In this document: one piece after another, positions 56,292 to 64,000 of the stretch
How positions within the stretch are numbered: the stretch's first letter is position 1
Layout: each line of letters opens with the position of its first letter
DNA from: Helicobacter rappini
Lineage (GTDB): Bacteria; Campylobacterota; Campylobacteria; Campylobacterales; Helicobacteraceae
Length of the DNA stretch: 64,000 nt
Assembly (NCBI RefSeq): GCF_900198625.1
Contig: NZ_FZPK01000040.1
Location: forward strand, 1-64,000
Direction: 5' to 3'
Translations under genes and position numbers: made by a program
Notes under the pieces: model-generated
What the model saw: the letters and a program-made list of their open reading frames with translations, nothing else
Told to the model about the DNA's origin: nothing
Databases searched by the model: none

Positions 56292-57107
56292 TTATTGACT
56301 TGCAATAAGAATATCAACAAGATTCTCTATTCCGATATTCCTATCTACAAATGTAATACTCTCTTTGGGTAATGCGTCTATAGTCTCATTTGTCGCATAA
56401 AAGCAATGAAGAAGATTCTCAATTTGCTGAAATATCTCTAAATCATTTGTATCCATAATACGCAAAATAGGGATAATCCCAAGATTATATGCAAAGGCTA
56501 TGAGTTTATTTATATGTGTTTGTATGCTATGTGTGAGAGAATGATTTTTTATAGAATCTGCGTTTAGGGCTATTTCAGAAGCAATATCATCAATATTAGA
56601 ATCTAGTAGCATAGGATTAGATTCCAAAGCATGTAAAATCTCACAATATATTTGTAAATGCTTGATATTGAGTATAATCATATCTGCTCCACTAATAGTA
56701 GATTCTAGAATCTGATATTCATCAATAAATACACTTTCATGGACAACAAAAGCAGGGGATAATCGCCTTATCATGCTTAAATAGTCCATACTATCCGCAC
56801 TCTCATTATTTGTGAGTTTATCCAAATCGCTAAATATCACGCAAAGAATCTCTTTATCAAACTCTACGCTATGGTCTAAACTGCTTGTTTGTATGAGTTT
56901 TGATAGCTTTTCTGTGTTGGTATATAGGGCTTTTTTGGGTGTATTTGTCTTTAACTTTTCATAGAGATAAGTTTTGTCTGATAAACGCGGTAAAAAGCAA
57001 GTATATGCAAGAGAGCGACCAAGCATATCCTTTGGCATGATTTGTTTTTTATTCGATAAATACTGCATAATATACAGCATTTGCTGATAAGAAATCTCTT
57101 GTTTCAT
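56292..57107 (-). CDS. Degenerate indole-3-glycerol-phosphate-synthase-like (TrpC-like) protein
   Basis: 271 residues. The segment DYLSMIRRLSPAFVVHESVFIDEYQILESTISGADMIIL parallels TrpC (YLRKIR...[26 protein letters not shown]), and the end FVDRNIGIENLVDILI parallels its C-terminus. However, the catalytic Lys of RKDF is replaced (VHES) and the usual N-terminal EVKKASPS motif is not found, so it cannot be a normal IGPS. Probably a TIM-barrel pseudoenzyme conserved in some Helicobacter; function unknown. Stands alone upstream of the msrB gap. Confidence 0.55.
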   Translation of the reverse strand: MKQEISYQQMLYIMQYLSNKKQIMPKDMLGRSLAYTCFLPRLSDKTYLYEKLKTNTPKKALYTNTEKLSKLIQTSSLDHSVEFDKEILCVIFSDLDKLTNNESADSMDYLSMIRRLSPAFVVHESVFIDEYQILESTISGADMIILNIKHLQIYCEILHALESNPMLLDSNIDDIASEIALNADSIKNHSLTHSIQTHINKLIAFAYNLGIIPILRIMDTNDLEIFQQIENLLHCFYATNETIDALPKESITFVDRNIGIENLVDILIASQ

Positions 57108-57281
57108 ACTTTTCCCTTAAGGTTTTATACAAAAGTTTAGAATCTGGTTTTATGATTTTTACATAATTTTAGAAGGTTTAAGATTCTAAAATACGGCTTC
57201 TATATCACTTGCACTCACCCATTTGAGTGGGATTCTAAAGATTTATAAAAATATTTAATGTGTTATTCTTTTGTTTTTTAA

Positions 57282-57311
57282 GGCTTTGCTAGATTCTAAA
57301 GCCCTTTTTTT
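57282..57311 (+). terminator. Strong terminator-like hairpin on the plus strand
   Basis: GGCTTT/AAAGCC stem with a 10-base loop followed by CTTTTTTT. It lies between two minus-strand genes, so its plus-strand orientation is unexplained; an antisense transcript would be needed. Confidence 0.4.
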
Positions 57312-57367
57312 ACGCCCCAGCCTTACCACCTATTCAAAGAGCGGATTCTAAAAAATCTTAGTTTTTG

Positions 57368-57733
57368 TTATTTAACACTCTCTTTTGGTATAAATATAAG
57401 CGATACAGAATTAACACAATGGCGTGTGTTTTTAGCGGTGAAGCCCTCGCCTCTAAAGACATGTCCTAAATGTGAGTTGCAATGATTGCATATAATCTCT
57501 GTTCGCACTCCATCTCTATCTAGCACTTCTTTTACATTATTCTCAATACTAGAATCAAAGCTAGGCCAACCACAATGTCCGCTAAATTTTGAATCTGAAG
57601 TAAATAAAGGCATTTCACACATTTTGCATACATAGATTCCATCTTCAAAAAAGTCATTATACTCCCCGCTAAATGGAGCTTCTGTGCCTTTCTCTAAAAG
57701 CACATATTTTTCAAACTCGCTTAATGTTTTCAT
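57368..57733 (-). CDS. msrB: Methionine-R-sulfoxide reductase MsrB
   Basis: 121 residues. Reduces methionine R-sulfoxide in proteins. Zinc cysteines 36, 39, 82 and 85 and catalytic Cys106 (RHCVNSVSL) are present, as are CGWPSF and NSHLGHVF. No signal peptide. Last gene of serS-pflB-msrB; 11 bases after pflB. Confidence 0.93.
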   Translation of the reverse strand: MKTLSEFEKYVLLEKGTEAPFSGEYNDFFEDGIYVCKMCEMPLFTSDSKFSGHCGWPSFDSSIENNVKEVLDRDGVRTEIICNHCNSHLGHVFRGEGFTAKNTRHCVNSVSLIFIPKESVK

Positions 57734-57743
57734 ATTTAGCCCT

Positions 57744-60299
57744 TTATTTTGGGGTATTCACCTTTGAATCATCAATGGTAAAATCAATAAATTCTGATTT
57801 AAATCCATGATTTGCAATACTATTGTAATGCTGTGCTGCGGCGTTGTAATTCTCTGCTTCTTGATATAGCACACCTAAGGCATAGCGGCTTTCATAATTC
57901 ACACTAGAATCCATTTTTGATAATTGTAATAAAAGACTTGCTGCATTCTTGTGTCCAGCCCCGATAGCCGCCACAGCACCCAAATAACGCGTATAACTAT
58001 CATCTTCTTTTAAACCATTAATAAGCCTATCATAAATCGCATAGCTTTCTTCAAAGTTTTGCTGATAGATATTTAAAAGTCCTAAGGCTTGTAATAAGCC
58101 ATTTGGATTTTTTGTTTGCGTGCTTAGCTTGTAGTTTAAAAGCTTTTTCTCTCTCTCAAGATTCCCAGTTATAAAGCCTACATAGATATATAACTCTCGT
58201 GCTAGATTCGGTCCATAGAAAACATTGTCTAGATTCATATTATCTTCTCTAAAGAGATACTGCATATTAAGCGATGAATTCTTCACATTTGTGCCATAGT
58301 TTCTTGCTAAATCAAGCAAAATATTTGACACAATATCATTTGATTGATAGTATTTTAGCCGCTCAAAACCAGCGACAATATTTTTCGTATCTCTCATGTG
58401 TATCGCACTGATTGACTGAAAGGCTAGTGCCATTGCCCTTTTTTCATTCGCTTCAGGGATATATACGCCCATATCAGTTGGGTTATTTACCCATTCTTTG
58501 ATTTTACTAAATAATACGAGTTGCTCTTTTGGCATTTTGCTATCTGCTATGCTTTGCCCTAGATTCACATTTAATGTGCTTATATCTTTATAGACGAGTT
58601 TGCCTGTAACCATAGCAAACGCACCGGCTTGCACATCTGTCATATCAAGGTGATAGGCACGCAAAAAGTGCTTATAAGCATTTGCAAAATCGCCAACTTG
58701 TGCGTAAATTAGCCCTGCATTATAGTGCAATACAGCATGATTTGGATTCTCATCGACATCATGTTTAATCATTGCTAAAGCCCCGCGTAAGTCGTTTTCA
58801 TTAATCTTACGCAAGGATTGGGCTATGCTTGTATTAATGTTTGAGATAGTAGCACCTTTTATTAATATCGCATGGCTTTCTTCGAGATTCCCTAAATTGA
58901 TTTTAGAATCTAGCACACCATCTGAAATAATGCTTAAAGCTTCATTCACATTAAACACACGATAAGGGGCATAATAGAATAGAATCTTACTTGTCAAAAG
59001 GTTTGAATGCTCAAAAGTCCTATTCCAAAACTCTTCTTGGGCTAACTGCACATTGAAAACATTTGGAGCAACTCTAGCTTGTATAGGATAGGGGTTTATA
59101 ATATCGTTTTCTTTTTTCTCGCCACCAAACTCATCAATAATGCGTGCTGCCTCTATAAAATCACCTAATTTTAGATTAATAAGCTGCATAGTCATTTTCG
59201 CATGCCAATCATTTGGATATTGTATGAGATAGTTATGCACATGAGCCCTTGCCGCATTAAGACTGCCCTGCCTTGCTAATAGCTGCCCTAGTGCAAGTTC
59301 ATCTTGCTTTTCTGCGACTGCTTTTAGGTTATTATAGGCTTGGACATTGTCGTTGAAAAGGGTATAAAGCTTTGCTGCTAGTCTCTTGCTATCTTTGTCA
59401 AAATGCGTATTTGTATCGTGATTAAGCGGTGATAGTGCCTCAAAATACTGCCCTTGATAGTATTGATTGAGAGCATAGGAATAGGCGTATGGCGGGAGAT
59501 TGCTGATTTGATTCGCATAGGTATTTGCGATATTAATATAGTATTGATACTTATCCATATCGCCTAATCTAAATGCACTTACTGCTGCATTAATCGCACT
59601 TAATGCTACATCTTCACCTGCTGAAATAGCCTTATCATAGTATTCTATACTTTTTTGATAATCTTGTGATTTAGCGTTAATTACGCCTAAATTGTAGTTT
59701 GCGATAGCCTTTGCATAAGTAGCGATTTGATTAAATAACATGAGGGCTTCTTGCTTATCGCCTGTTTTATAGAGCATATCTGCTTTTTGAATCATATTTT
59801 CAAGATTCTTATTATCCACAACTGGGGGCTTTGTGGTAACTTCTGGAATACTTGGTAACACAACGCCACCTTGACTTTCAGCATTACTTCCTTCTTGTAT
59901 ATTAGCCCCACCACTACCGCCGCCTTGATTATTCGCACCACCTTGTTGTGTGCTTTGAGTAGCACTCTGCTCTGTTTCAGAATCTTGCTTTGGTTTAAAA
60001 GCACTCACAAGTAGCATAACAAGCAATAGCACAAAAAGTAGTAACAATACTACAAGCAAAATGCGTCTAGTCTTTACCCCTAGCTTTTCATCAATATTGC
60101 GTATAAGCGGAATATCTTTAGCATTGTCTCTAGCAAAGTTTTCTAATGGCGTGAAAAATGCCATAATGCCACTTGGCTTTTTCTTCTTTTCTTCAGGTTT
60201 AGATTCTGTATTTTCATCAGTGTTATTAGAATCTTTTACTTCATCTGTTGCTAGATCTTCTGCTGCTATATCTTCTGGTTTTTTTTGCTCTTCTGCCAT
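57744..60299 (-). CDS. pflB: TPR-repeat flagellar motor protein, PflB-like
   Basis: 851 residues. An acidic, Lys/Glu-rich cytoplasmic tail precedes one membrane helix (about 80-101), then a Gly/Gln-rich linker (105-150) and a long periplasmic array of TPR-like helices (for example AIANYNLGVINAKSQDYQKSIEYYDKAI). This matches Campylobacter Cj0390 (PflB) and, as I recall, H. pylori HP1479, which also neighbours serS (HP1480). PflB works with PflA as a periplasmic scaffold that positions stator complexes at a wide ring. The end has a typical TPR pair with AAQHYNSIANHGF. Assignment from topology and gene order. Confidence 0.75.
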   Translation of the reverse strand: MAEEQKKPEDIAAEDLATDEVKDSNNTDENTESKPEEKKKKPSGIMAFFTPLENFARDNAKDIPLIRNIDEKLGVKTRRILLVVLLLLFVLLLVMLLVSAFKPKQDSETEQSATQSTQQGGANNQGGGSGGANIQEGSNAESQGGVVLPSIPEVTTKPPVVDNKNLENMIQKADMLYKTGDKQEALMLFNQIATYAKAIANYNLGVINAKSQDYQKSIEYYDKAISAGEDVALSAINAAVSAFRLGDMDKYQYYINIANTYANQISNLPPYAYSYALNQYYQGQYFEALSPLNHDTNTHFDKDSKRLAAKLYTLFNDNVQAYNNLKAVAEKQDELALGQLLARQGSLNAARAHVHNYLIQYPNDWHAKMTMQLINLKLGDFIEAARIIDEFGGEKKENDIINPYPIQARVAPNVFNVQLAQEEFWNRTFEHSNLLTSKILFYYAPYRVFNVNEALSIISDGVLDSKINLGNLEESHAILIKGATISNINTSIAQSLRKINENDLRGALAMIKHDVDENPNHAVLHYNAGLIYAQVGDFANAYKHFLRAYHLDMTDVQAGAFAMVTGKLVYKDISTLNVNLGQSIADSKMPKEQLVLFSKIKEWVNNPTDMGVYIPEANEKRAMALAFQSISAIHMRDTKNIVAGFERLKYYQSNDIVSNILLDLARNYGTNVKNSSLNMQYLFREDNMNLDNVFYGPNLARELYIYVGFITGNLEREKKLLNYKLSTQTKNPNGLLQALGLLNIYQQNFEESYAIYDRLINGLKEDDSYTRYLGAVAAIGAGHKNAASLLLQLSKMDSSVNYESRYALGVLYQEAENYNAAAQHYNSIANHGFKSEFIDFTIDDSKVNTPK

Positions 60300-60327
60300 T
60301 CCCTAATCCCCAAATAAACTATAGAAT

Positions 60328-61623
60328 CTAAAGATACTTTTCTAATACTTTAGGTATTTGAATGCTACCATCAGCTTGTTGAAAATTCTCCATAATAGCA
60401 ACAAGAGTCCTGCCTACTGCTAAGCTTGAGCCATTTAGCGTATGTGTGAGTGTATTTTTACCTGCCCTCTTGTATCTTATCTTAGCCCTACGCGCTTGAA
60501 AATCCGCACAATTTGACACAGAGCTAATCTCACGATAGCAATTCTGCCCGGGTAGCCATACCTCTAAATCAATAGTATTTGTCGCAGAAAAGCCTATATC
60601 GCCACTGCAAAGCTGCACTAGCCTATGTGGTAACTCTAAAGATTCTAAAAGTTTTGAGACATTATCTACCATTCTTTGCTGCATAGATTCACTTTGTTCT
60701 GGTGTGGTGATTGCCACAAGCTCGACTTTATCAAACTGATGCTGCCTTATAATGCCACGCGTATCCCTTCCTGCACTGCCTGCCTCTTTTCTAAAGCAAG
60801 GTGTATATGCTGTCATCATAATGGGTAGCTCGTTTTCAGCCAGAATCATATCTTGATAAAGATTAGTGAGAGAAATCTCTGAAGTAGAAATAAGATAGAG
60901 ATTATGCCCCTTATTAGAATCTTCGCTTTCATTTATATCATCATTCATAGATTCTATATGAAACATATCATCAGCAAATTTTGGAAGCTGTCCGGTCCCA
61001 AACATAGCTCTTTCATTTACAATGACTGGCACACTGCATACTTCAAAGCCATTTTTATAGTTAAAATCAAGCATATAAGATATTAAAGCATGATTTAGTC
61101 TCGCAGCCTCTCCACGCAAAACAGAAAAACGACTTTTAGCAAGTTTTACCCCAGCTTCAAAGTCAATCCATTTGTTTTTCTCTGCAAGCTCCCAATGCTC
61201 TTTTGGTGTGAAATCAAACTTTTTTGGCTCTAAAACATGCTTAATCACAACATTATCGTTTTCATCTGTGCCTATGGGCGTATTCTTATCTAAAAGGTTT
61301 GGAATCTTAAGCAAAATCTCTTGCAATGCTACTTCTGCTTTGGCTACCTTTGCAACCTCTTCTTGCACTTTTCTTTTTAATGTATCAAGGTTTTCTTTAT
61401 GACTTTGCAAAAGATTAGAATCTGCTTTTTTTCGCATGAGTTCGCCATATTCTTTTGAGAGTTTGTTTTGTTCTGCCTGCATAGATTCTGCTATGTTTTT
61501 TTGTTGCTTTAACTTATTTGCATTCTCTTTCAATACATCAAGCATGGCTTTTTCTACATTCCTATTGGCAAGATTCTGTGCTACATAGTCAAAATCTTGT
61601 AATAAAAGTTTAACATCAATCAT
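60328..61623 (-). CDS. serS: Seryl-tRNA synthetase
   Basis: 431 residues. N-terminal coiled-coil arm (about 25-110), then class II motifs: [32 protein letters not shown] (motif 2) and [17 protein letters not shown] (motif 3). A short polar insert [11 protein letters not shown] lies before LYLISTSE. Length normal. Heads the serS-pflB-msrB gene string, with 28 bases to pflB. Confidence 0.96.
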   Translation of the reverse strand: MIDVKLLLQDFDYVAQNLANRNVEKAMLDVLKENANKLKQQKNIAESMQAEQNKLSKEYGELMRKKADSNLLQSHKENLDTLKRKVQEEVAKVAKAEVALQEILLKIPNLLDKNTPIGTDENDNVVIKHVLEPKKFDFTPKEHWELAEKNKWIDFEAGVKLAKSRFSVLRGEAARLNHALISYMLDFNYKNGFEVCSVPVIVNERAMFGTGQLPKFADDMFHIESMNDDINESEDSNKGHNLYLISTSEISLTNLYQDMILAENELPIMMTAYTPCFRKEAGSAGRDTRGIIRQHQFDKVELVAITTPEQSESMQQRMVDNVSKLLESLELPHRLVQLCSGDIGFSATNTIDLEVWLPGQNCYREISSVSNCADFQARRAKIRYKRAGKNTLTHTLNGSSLAVGRTLVAIMENFQQADGSIQIPKVLEKYL

Positions 61624-61761
61624 TGAGAAATACCTTTTAGCAACTATGAATATTTATGTATAAAAGAAGCAATTATAACAAAATAATGATATAAAATGTA
61701 TTGATAAAAGATTTTTTTTGTTAAAATAACAGCAATAAAATAAAAGTTTAGGAGCTTTGTT

Positions 61762-62715
61762 TTGATAAGCAATATTGATAAAACGACTTCACTCCATTTA
61801 AATAATGAAGCACAATTTCTCTGTTTTACCCTAGAAGATACTGAAAATGAGCAAGACATTCAGCTTTATGCGATGAATGTTTTTAAGATACGCGAGATAA
61901 TCTATTATGACGGGGAATTAACAGAGACTGCGGGGGAAAATGAGGGCATAGTGCTTGGATTCCTAACTGTTAGAGGGGAGAGCATACCGCTTGTTGATAT
62001 GCGTAGATGGCTTTACTTTAACGCACAAGATCCAAAGCGAGACTTAAAAGAATACTCTATCCAAAGTCAAAAAAATCTTGTGATTCTATGTAATTTTTCA
62101 CAATGCACAGTTGGACTTAGAATCTTGAGTGTAAAACGCATTATCCAGCGAAGCTGGGATTCTGTAATTGTAGGTAGTGAATATGGCTTTGATGGGAATA
62201 ATAAGATTACTGCTACTACAAAATTTGATGATGGTGCGGTAGTGCAAATCATGGATGTTGAACGCATGGTAGTAGATGCTTTCCCATCAGTAGAAATGTC
62301 GCATGAATTGCAACTTGAAGGATTAAAGGCAATTGAGAGTGATAAAGTTGTATTGTTAGCAGAAGATTCTAAACCCGCGCAAAAATCACTTCAAATCATT
62401 ATGGAGAAACTACAACTTCGCTATTTTACCTTTCCAAATGGCAAAGCATTGCTTGAGTATCTCTACACACCGGGTGTTGCTAAAACCGTTGGGGCAGTCA
62501 TCACTGACCTTGAAATGCCACTCATTTCAGGCTTTGAAGTCTTAAAGCATATACGCGAGCATGAAGATACAAAGACTATGCCTGTAATTGTTAATTCATC
62601 AATGAGTAATGATTCTAATATTGAAAAAGCACAAAGCCTAAAAGCAAACGCTTTTATCACAAAATCAAACCCCGCAGAGATAGAAGACGCCCTGCGTGAA
62701 GCCCTTGAAATCTAG
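61762..62715 (+). CDS. cheV: Chemotaxis coupling/response-regulator protein CheV
   Basis: 317 residues. Starts with TTG 61762 (AGGAG 7 bases upstream). N-terminal CheW domain about 10-170, then a receiver domain (about 190-317) with acidic pair near AEDSK, phosphorylation Asp249 (AVITDLEMPL), and Lys in FITKSNPAEI. CheV couples receptors to CheA and is phosphorylated by it. H. pylori has three CheV proteins; which this matches is not decidable here. Followed by a good terminator. Confidence 0.94.
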   Translation: MISNIDKTTSLHLNNEAQFLCFTLEDTENEQDIQLYAMNVFKIREIIYYDGELTETAGENEGIVLGFLTVRGESIPLVDMRRWLYFNAQDPKRDLKEYSIQSQKNLVILCNFSQCTVGLRILSVKRIIQRSWDSVIVGSEYGFDGNNKITATTKFDDGAVVQIMDVERMVVDAFPSVEMSHELQLEGLKAIESDKVVLLAEDSKPAQKSLQIIMEKLQLRYFTFPNGKALLEYLYTPGVAKTVGAVITDLEMPLISGFEVLKHIREHEDTKTMPVIVNSSMSNDSNIEKAQSLKANAFITKSNPAEIEDALREALEI

Positions 62716-62790
62716 ATTGACTATAATTTGAGATAGAAGCATTATGTGTAAAATCTAGATTCTAAAAATCTATTTATCGTTTTTAGCAAA

Positions 62791-62835
62791 GCAACATTTC
62801 TCAAATCTTAGGGTTTGTAAAATGTTGCACTTTTT
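62791..62835 (+). terminator. Terminator after cheV
   Basis: GCAACATTT (62791-62799) pairs with AAATGTTGC (62820-62828), with an inner CAAA/TTTG pairing, and is followed by ACTTTTT. Confidence 0.6.
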
Positions 62836-62974
62836 AAGGTTTAAAATGACAATCATAATAGAATCAGAAAGGTTTCAAGTAATGCTTAAAAAGCTTTGCA
62901 TTCATATATTTATATTTTTGCGAGTGTTTTAGATCGCTTAGAGTGTAAATTTATAGAATCTAGCTTTGCATTAT

Positions 62975-62982
62975 TGTATAAT
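62975..62982 (+). promoter_or_regulatory. Extended -10 promoter for the MotE-like gene
   Basis: TGTATAAT, 29 bases before the ATG at 63011. No good -35 element. Confidence 0.55.
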
Positions 62983-63010
62983 ATTACGCAAGATTCTGTT
63001 ACATAAGGAT

Positions 63011-63796
63011 ATGGTAGTGAAAAAGGTTTTTTTAGGAAGTCTTATTGTTGGTTGTTTATGTGTAAGTGCGTTTGCCGATGACGAGACAGAAAAAAAAGCA
63101 GTCAAAACGCAATCTTTAACAACTAGTGCGAGTTTTGATCCAGAGGCAGCACAACAGCTAGCAAAACAATGTGATGCAATCTTTGAGGCAAGAAAGCAAG
63201 AGCTTGCAACAAGTCTATTGCAGCTACAACAGCAACAAAGCACTTTGCAGATTCTAACCACAGAAAACACAAAGCTATTGAAAGAAAAAGAAGAGCAGAT
63301 GAAGCTAAAAGAGAGTGCGTTAAAGAAAATGTATGCTGATATGCGAGATGAAGAAGCAAAAAAATCAGCAGAAAGTGAAGCAAAACTCAATGAAGCAAAA
63401 AAGCTATTAGCACAGAATGAAGAGATTCTAAAGCAAATCACAGGCACAAAGGACACAAAACTAGCTGAAAGCTATGCGAAAATGAAAGATAGCAAAGCCG
63501 CCCCGATTTTAGCAGCTATGCCAGAAGATGATGCGGTTATGATTCTATTGAGCCTAAAACCGAATCAAATGGGAAGCATTCTAGCACAAATGCAGCCAGA
63601 TAAAGCCGCAGAACTTACAAAACTTATAAAATATTTCCCTAGTAAAAAGCCAGTCCCACCAAATGCACCACCACCAACCACACCGGATGGAATCAATGTA
63701 GAAGATAATATGCCACAAAACGCTAGAGAAGCAAACACAAATCAGCAAAATAACGCAGTGCCACAAAGCTTTGATGGCAATATGAGGGTGTATTAG
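63011..63796 (+). CDS. MotE-like periplasmic flagellar protein (MgtE N-terminal-domain type)
   Basis: 261 residues. ATG 63011 (AAGGAT upstream); GTG 63017 is a near-equal alternative. Signal peptide KKVFLGSLIVGCLCVSAFA, then a long coiled coil (about 45-135, Gln/Lys/Glu-rich), the MgtE_N-like helical pair DSKAAPILAAMPEDDAVMILLSLKPNQMGSILAQMQPDKAAELTKLI, and a Pro/Asn-rich tail. Epsilonproteobacterial proteins of this layout are periplasmic stator-associated chaperones (MotE/FlgX/HP0257 type). It fits the flagellar content of the region. Role assigned by layout; not proven. Confidence 0.7.
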   Translation: MVVKKVFLGSLIVGCLCVSAFADDETEKKAVKTQSLTTSASFDPEAAQQLAKQCDAIFEARKQELATSLLQLQQQQSTLQILTTENTKLLKEKEEQMKLKESALKKMYADMRDEEAKKSAESEAKLNEAKKLLAQNEEILKQITGTKDTKLAESYAKMKDSKAAPILAAMPEDDAVMILLSLKPNQMGSILAQMQPDKAAELTKLIKYFPSKKPVPPNAPPPTTPDGINVEDNMPQNAREANTNQQNNAVPQSFDGNMRVY

Positions 63797-64000
63797 AATC
63801 CATAATAATAGCCTTGTATTGCAATGAAATCATATGATTAACTTTATTAAACACCATTAAGTAGAGAGTGCAAGATATAAGGCATTATTTGTTTATATCG
63901 TTTTATTTATTACGAAAACATGCGTAACGAGATAATTTTATTGCATTATTATATGTTTTTTAATATGGTGGTGTAGGGTTGATATAAAATATTAAAGCTC
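63797..64000. other. AT-rich end of window
   Basis: No gene, repeat or hairpin of note up to the end of the window. Confidence 0.4.

Noticed and set aside
62971..63456. 161-codon minus-strand ORF opposite the MotE-like gene
   Set aside because: Composition (Ser, Phe, Cys) is that expected from the complement of a Lys/Glu/Gln-rich coiled coil.

Overview
The window looks like a chromosomal segment of a Helicobacter, probably an enterohepatic species. It is AT-rich. It carries polar-flagellum genes (fliL, flgI, a PflB-like TPR protein, cheV, a MotE-like protein), a H. pylori-type hydABCD uptake hydrogenase, gene orders familiar from H. pylori (rsmD-fliL-acpS and serS-pflB), three poly-G/C tracts inside surface-modification genes, and a dense restriction-modification hotspot. 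argJ, which gastric H. pylori lacks, points to an enterohepatic relative. The species cannot be fixed from sequence alone.

Layout. 1-11040 is mobile-element cargo: a 3315-3319 residue polyvalent protein (nuclease-like, adenine methyltransferase, SNF2-type helicase and ADP-ribosyltransferase-like modules) and a frameshifted partner. A 1.4 kb gene-free stretch with short repeats follows. 12429-19575 holds an outer-membrane protein, a YejA-type peptide-binding protein, a GT90 glycosyltransferase, argJ, a possible FliK-like protein and an NsrR-like regulator. 19855-23495 is dnaX followed by three tiny membrane-protein ORFs, one frameshifted. 23646-27753 holds dapF, an odd membrane protein, rsmD, fliL, a secreted fliL paralogue and acpS. 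28000-31545 is a compact operon of two FMN-dependent (LLM) monooxygenases with an ATP-grasp ligase between them. 31887-37174 holds a phase-variable GT9 glycosyltransferase, glmS, a phase-variable methyltransferase-like gene (OFF) and flgI. 37364-47080 is alaS followed by a complete three-gene R-M system that overlaps the alaS stop, a MboII/HpyAII-like type IIS system whose two methyltransferases are broken but whose nuclease is full length, and a decayed nuclease gene. 47262-48611 has a phase-variable DUF268-like gene (OFF) and a small lipoprotein. 49159-53544 is the [NiFe] hydrogenase. 53723-63796 holds small periplasmic proteins, a cyclophilin, a TrpC-like pseudoenzyme, msrB-pflB-serS, cheV and a MotE-like gene.

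How the parts relate. Many of the genes shape the cell surface and motility: GT90, GT9, two phase-variable SAM-enzyme-like genes, the outer-membrane protein and at least five flagellar or chemotaxis genes. The R-M block and the polyvalent protein represent conflict with foreign DNA.

The most unusual global feature is the very high density of the word AGAATCT/AGATTCT (containing GAWTC) in coding and non-coding DNA. Low-complexity, Asp-Ser-Lys-rich insertions in otherwise conserved proteins (ArgJ, DnaX, the ATP-grasp ligase) are built largely from it. No tRNA, rRNA, CRISPR array or complete insertion sequence was recognised.
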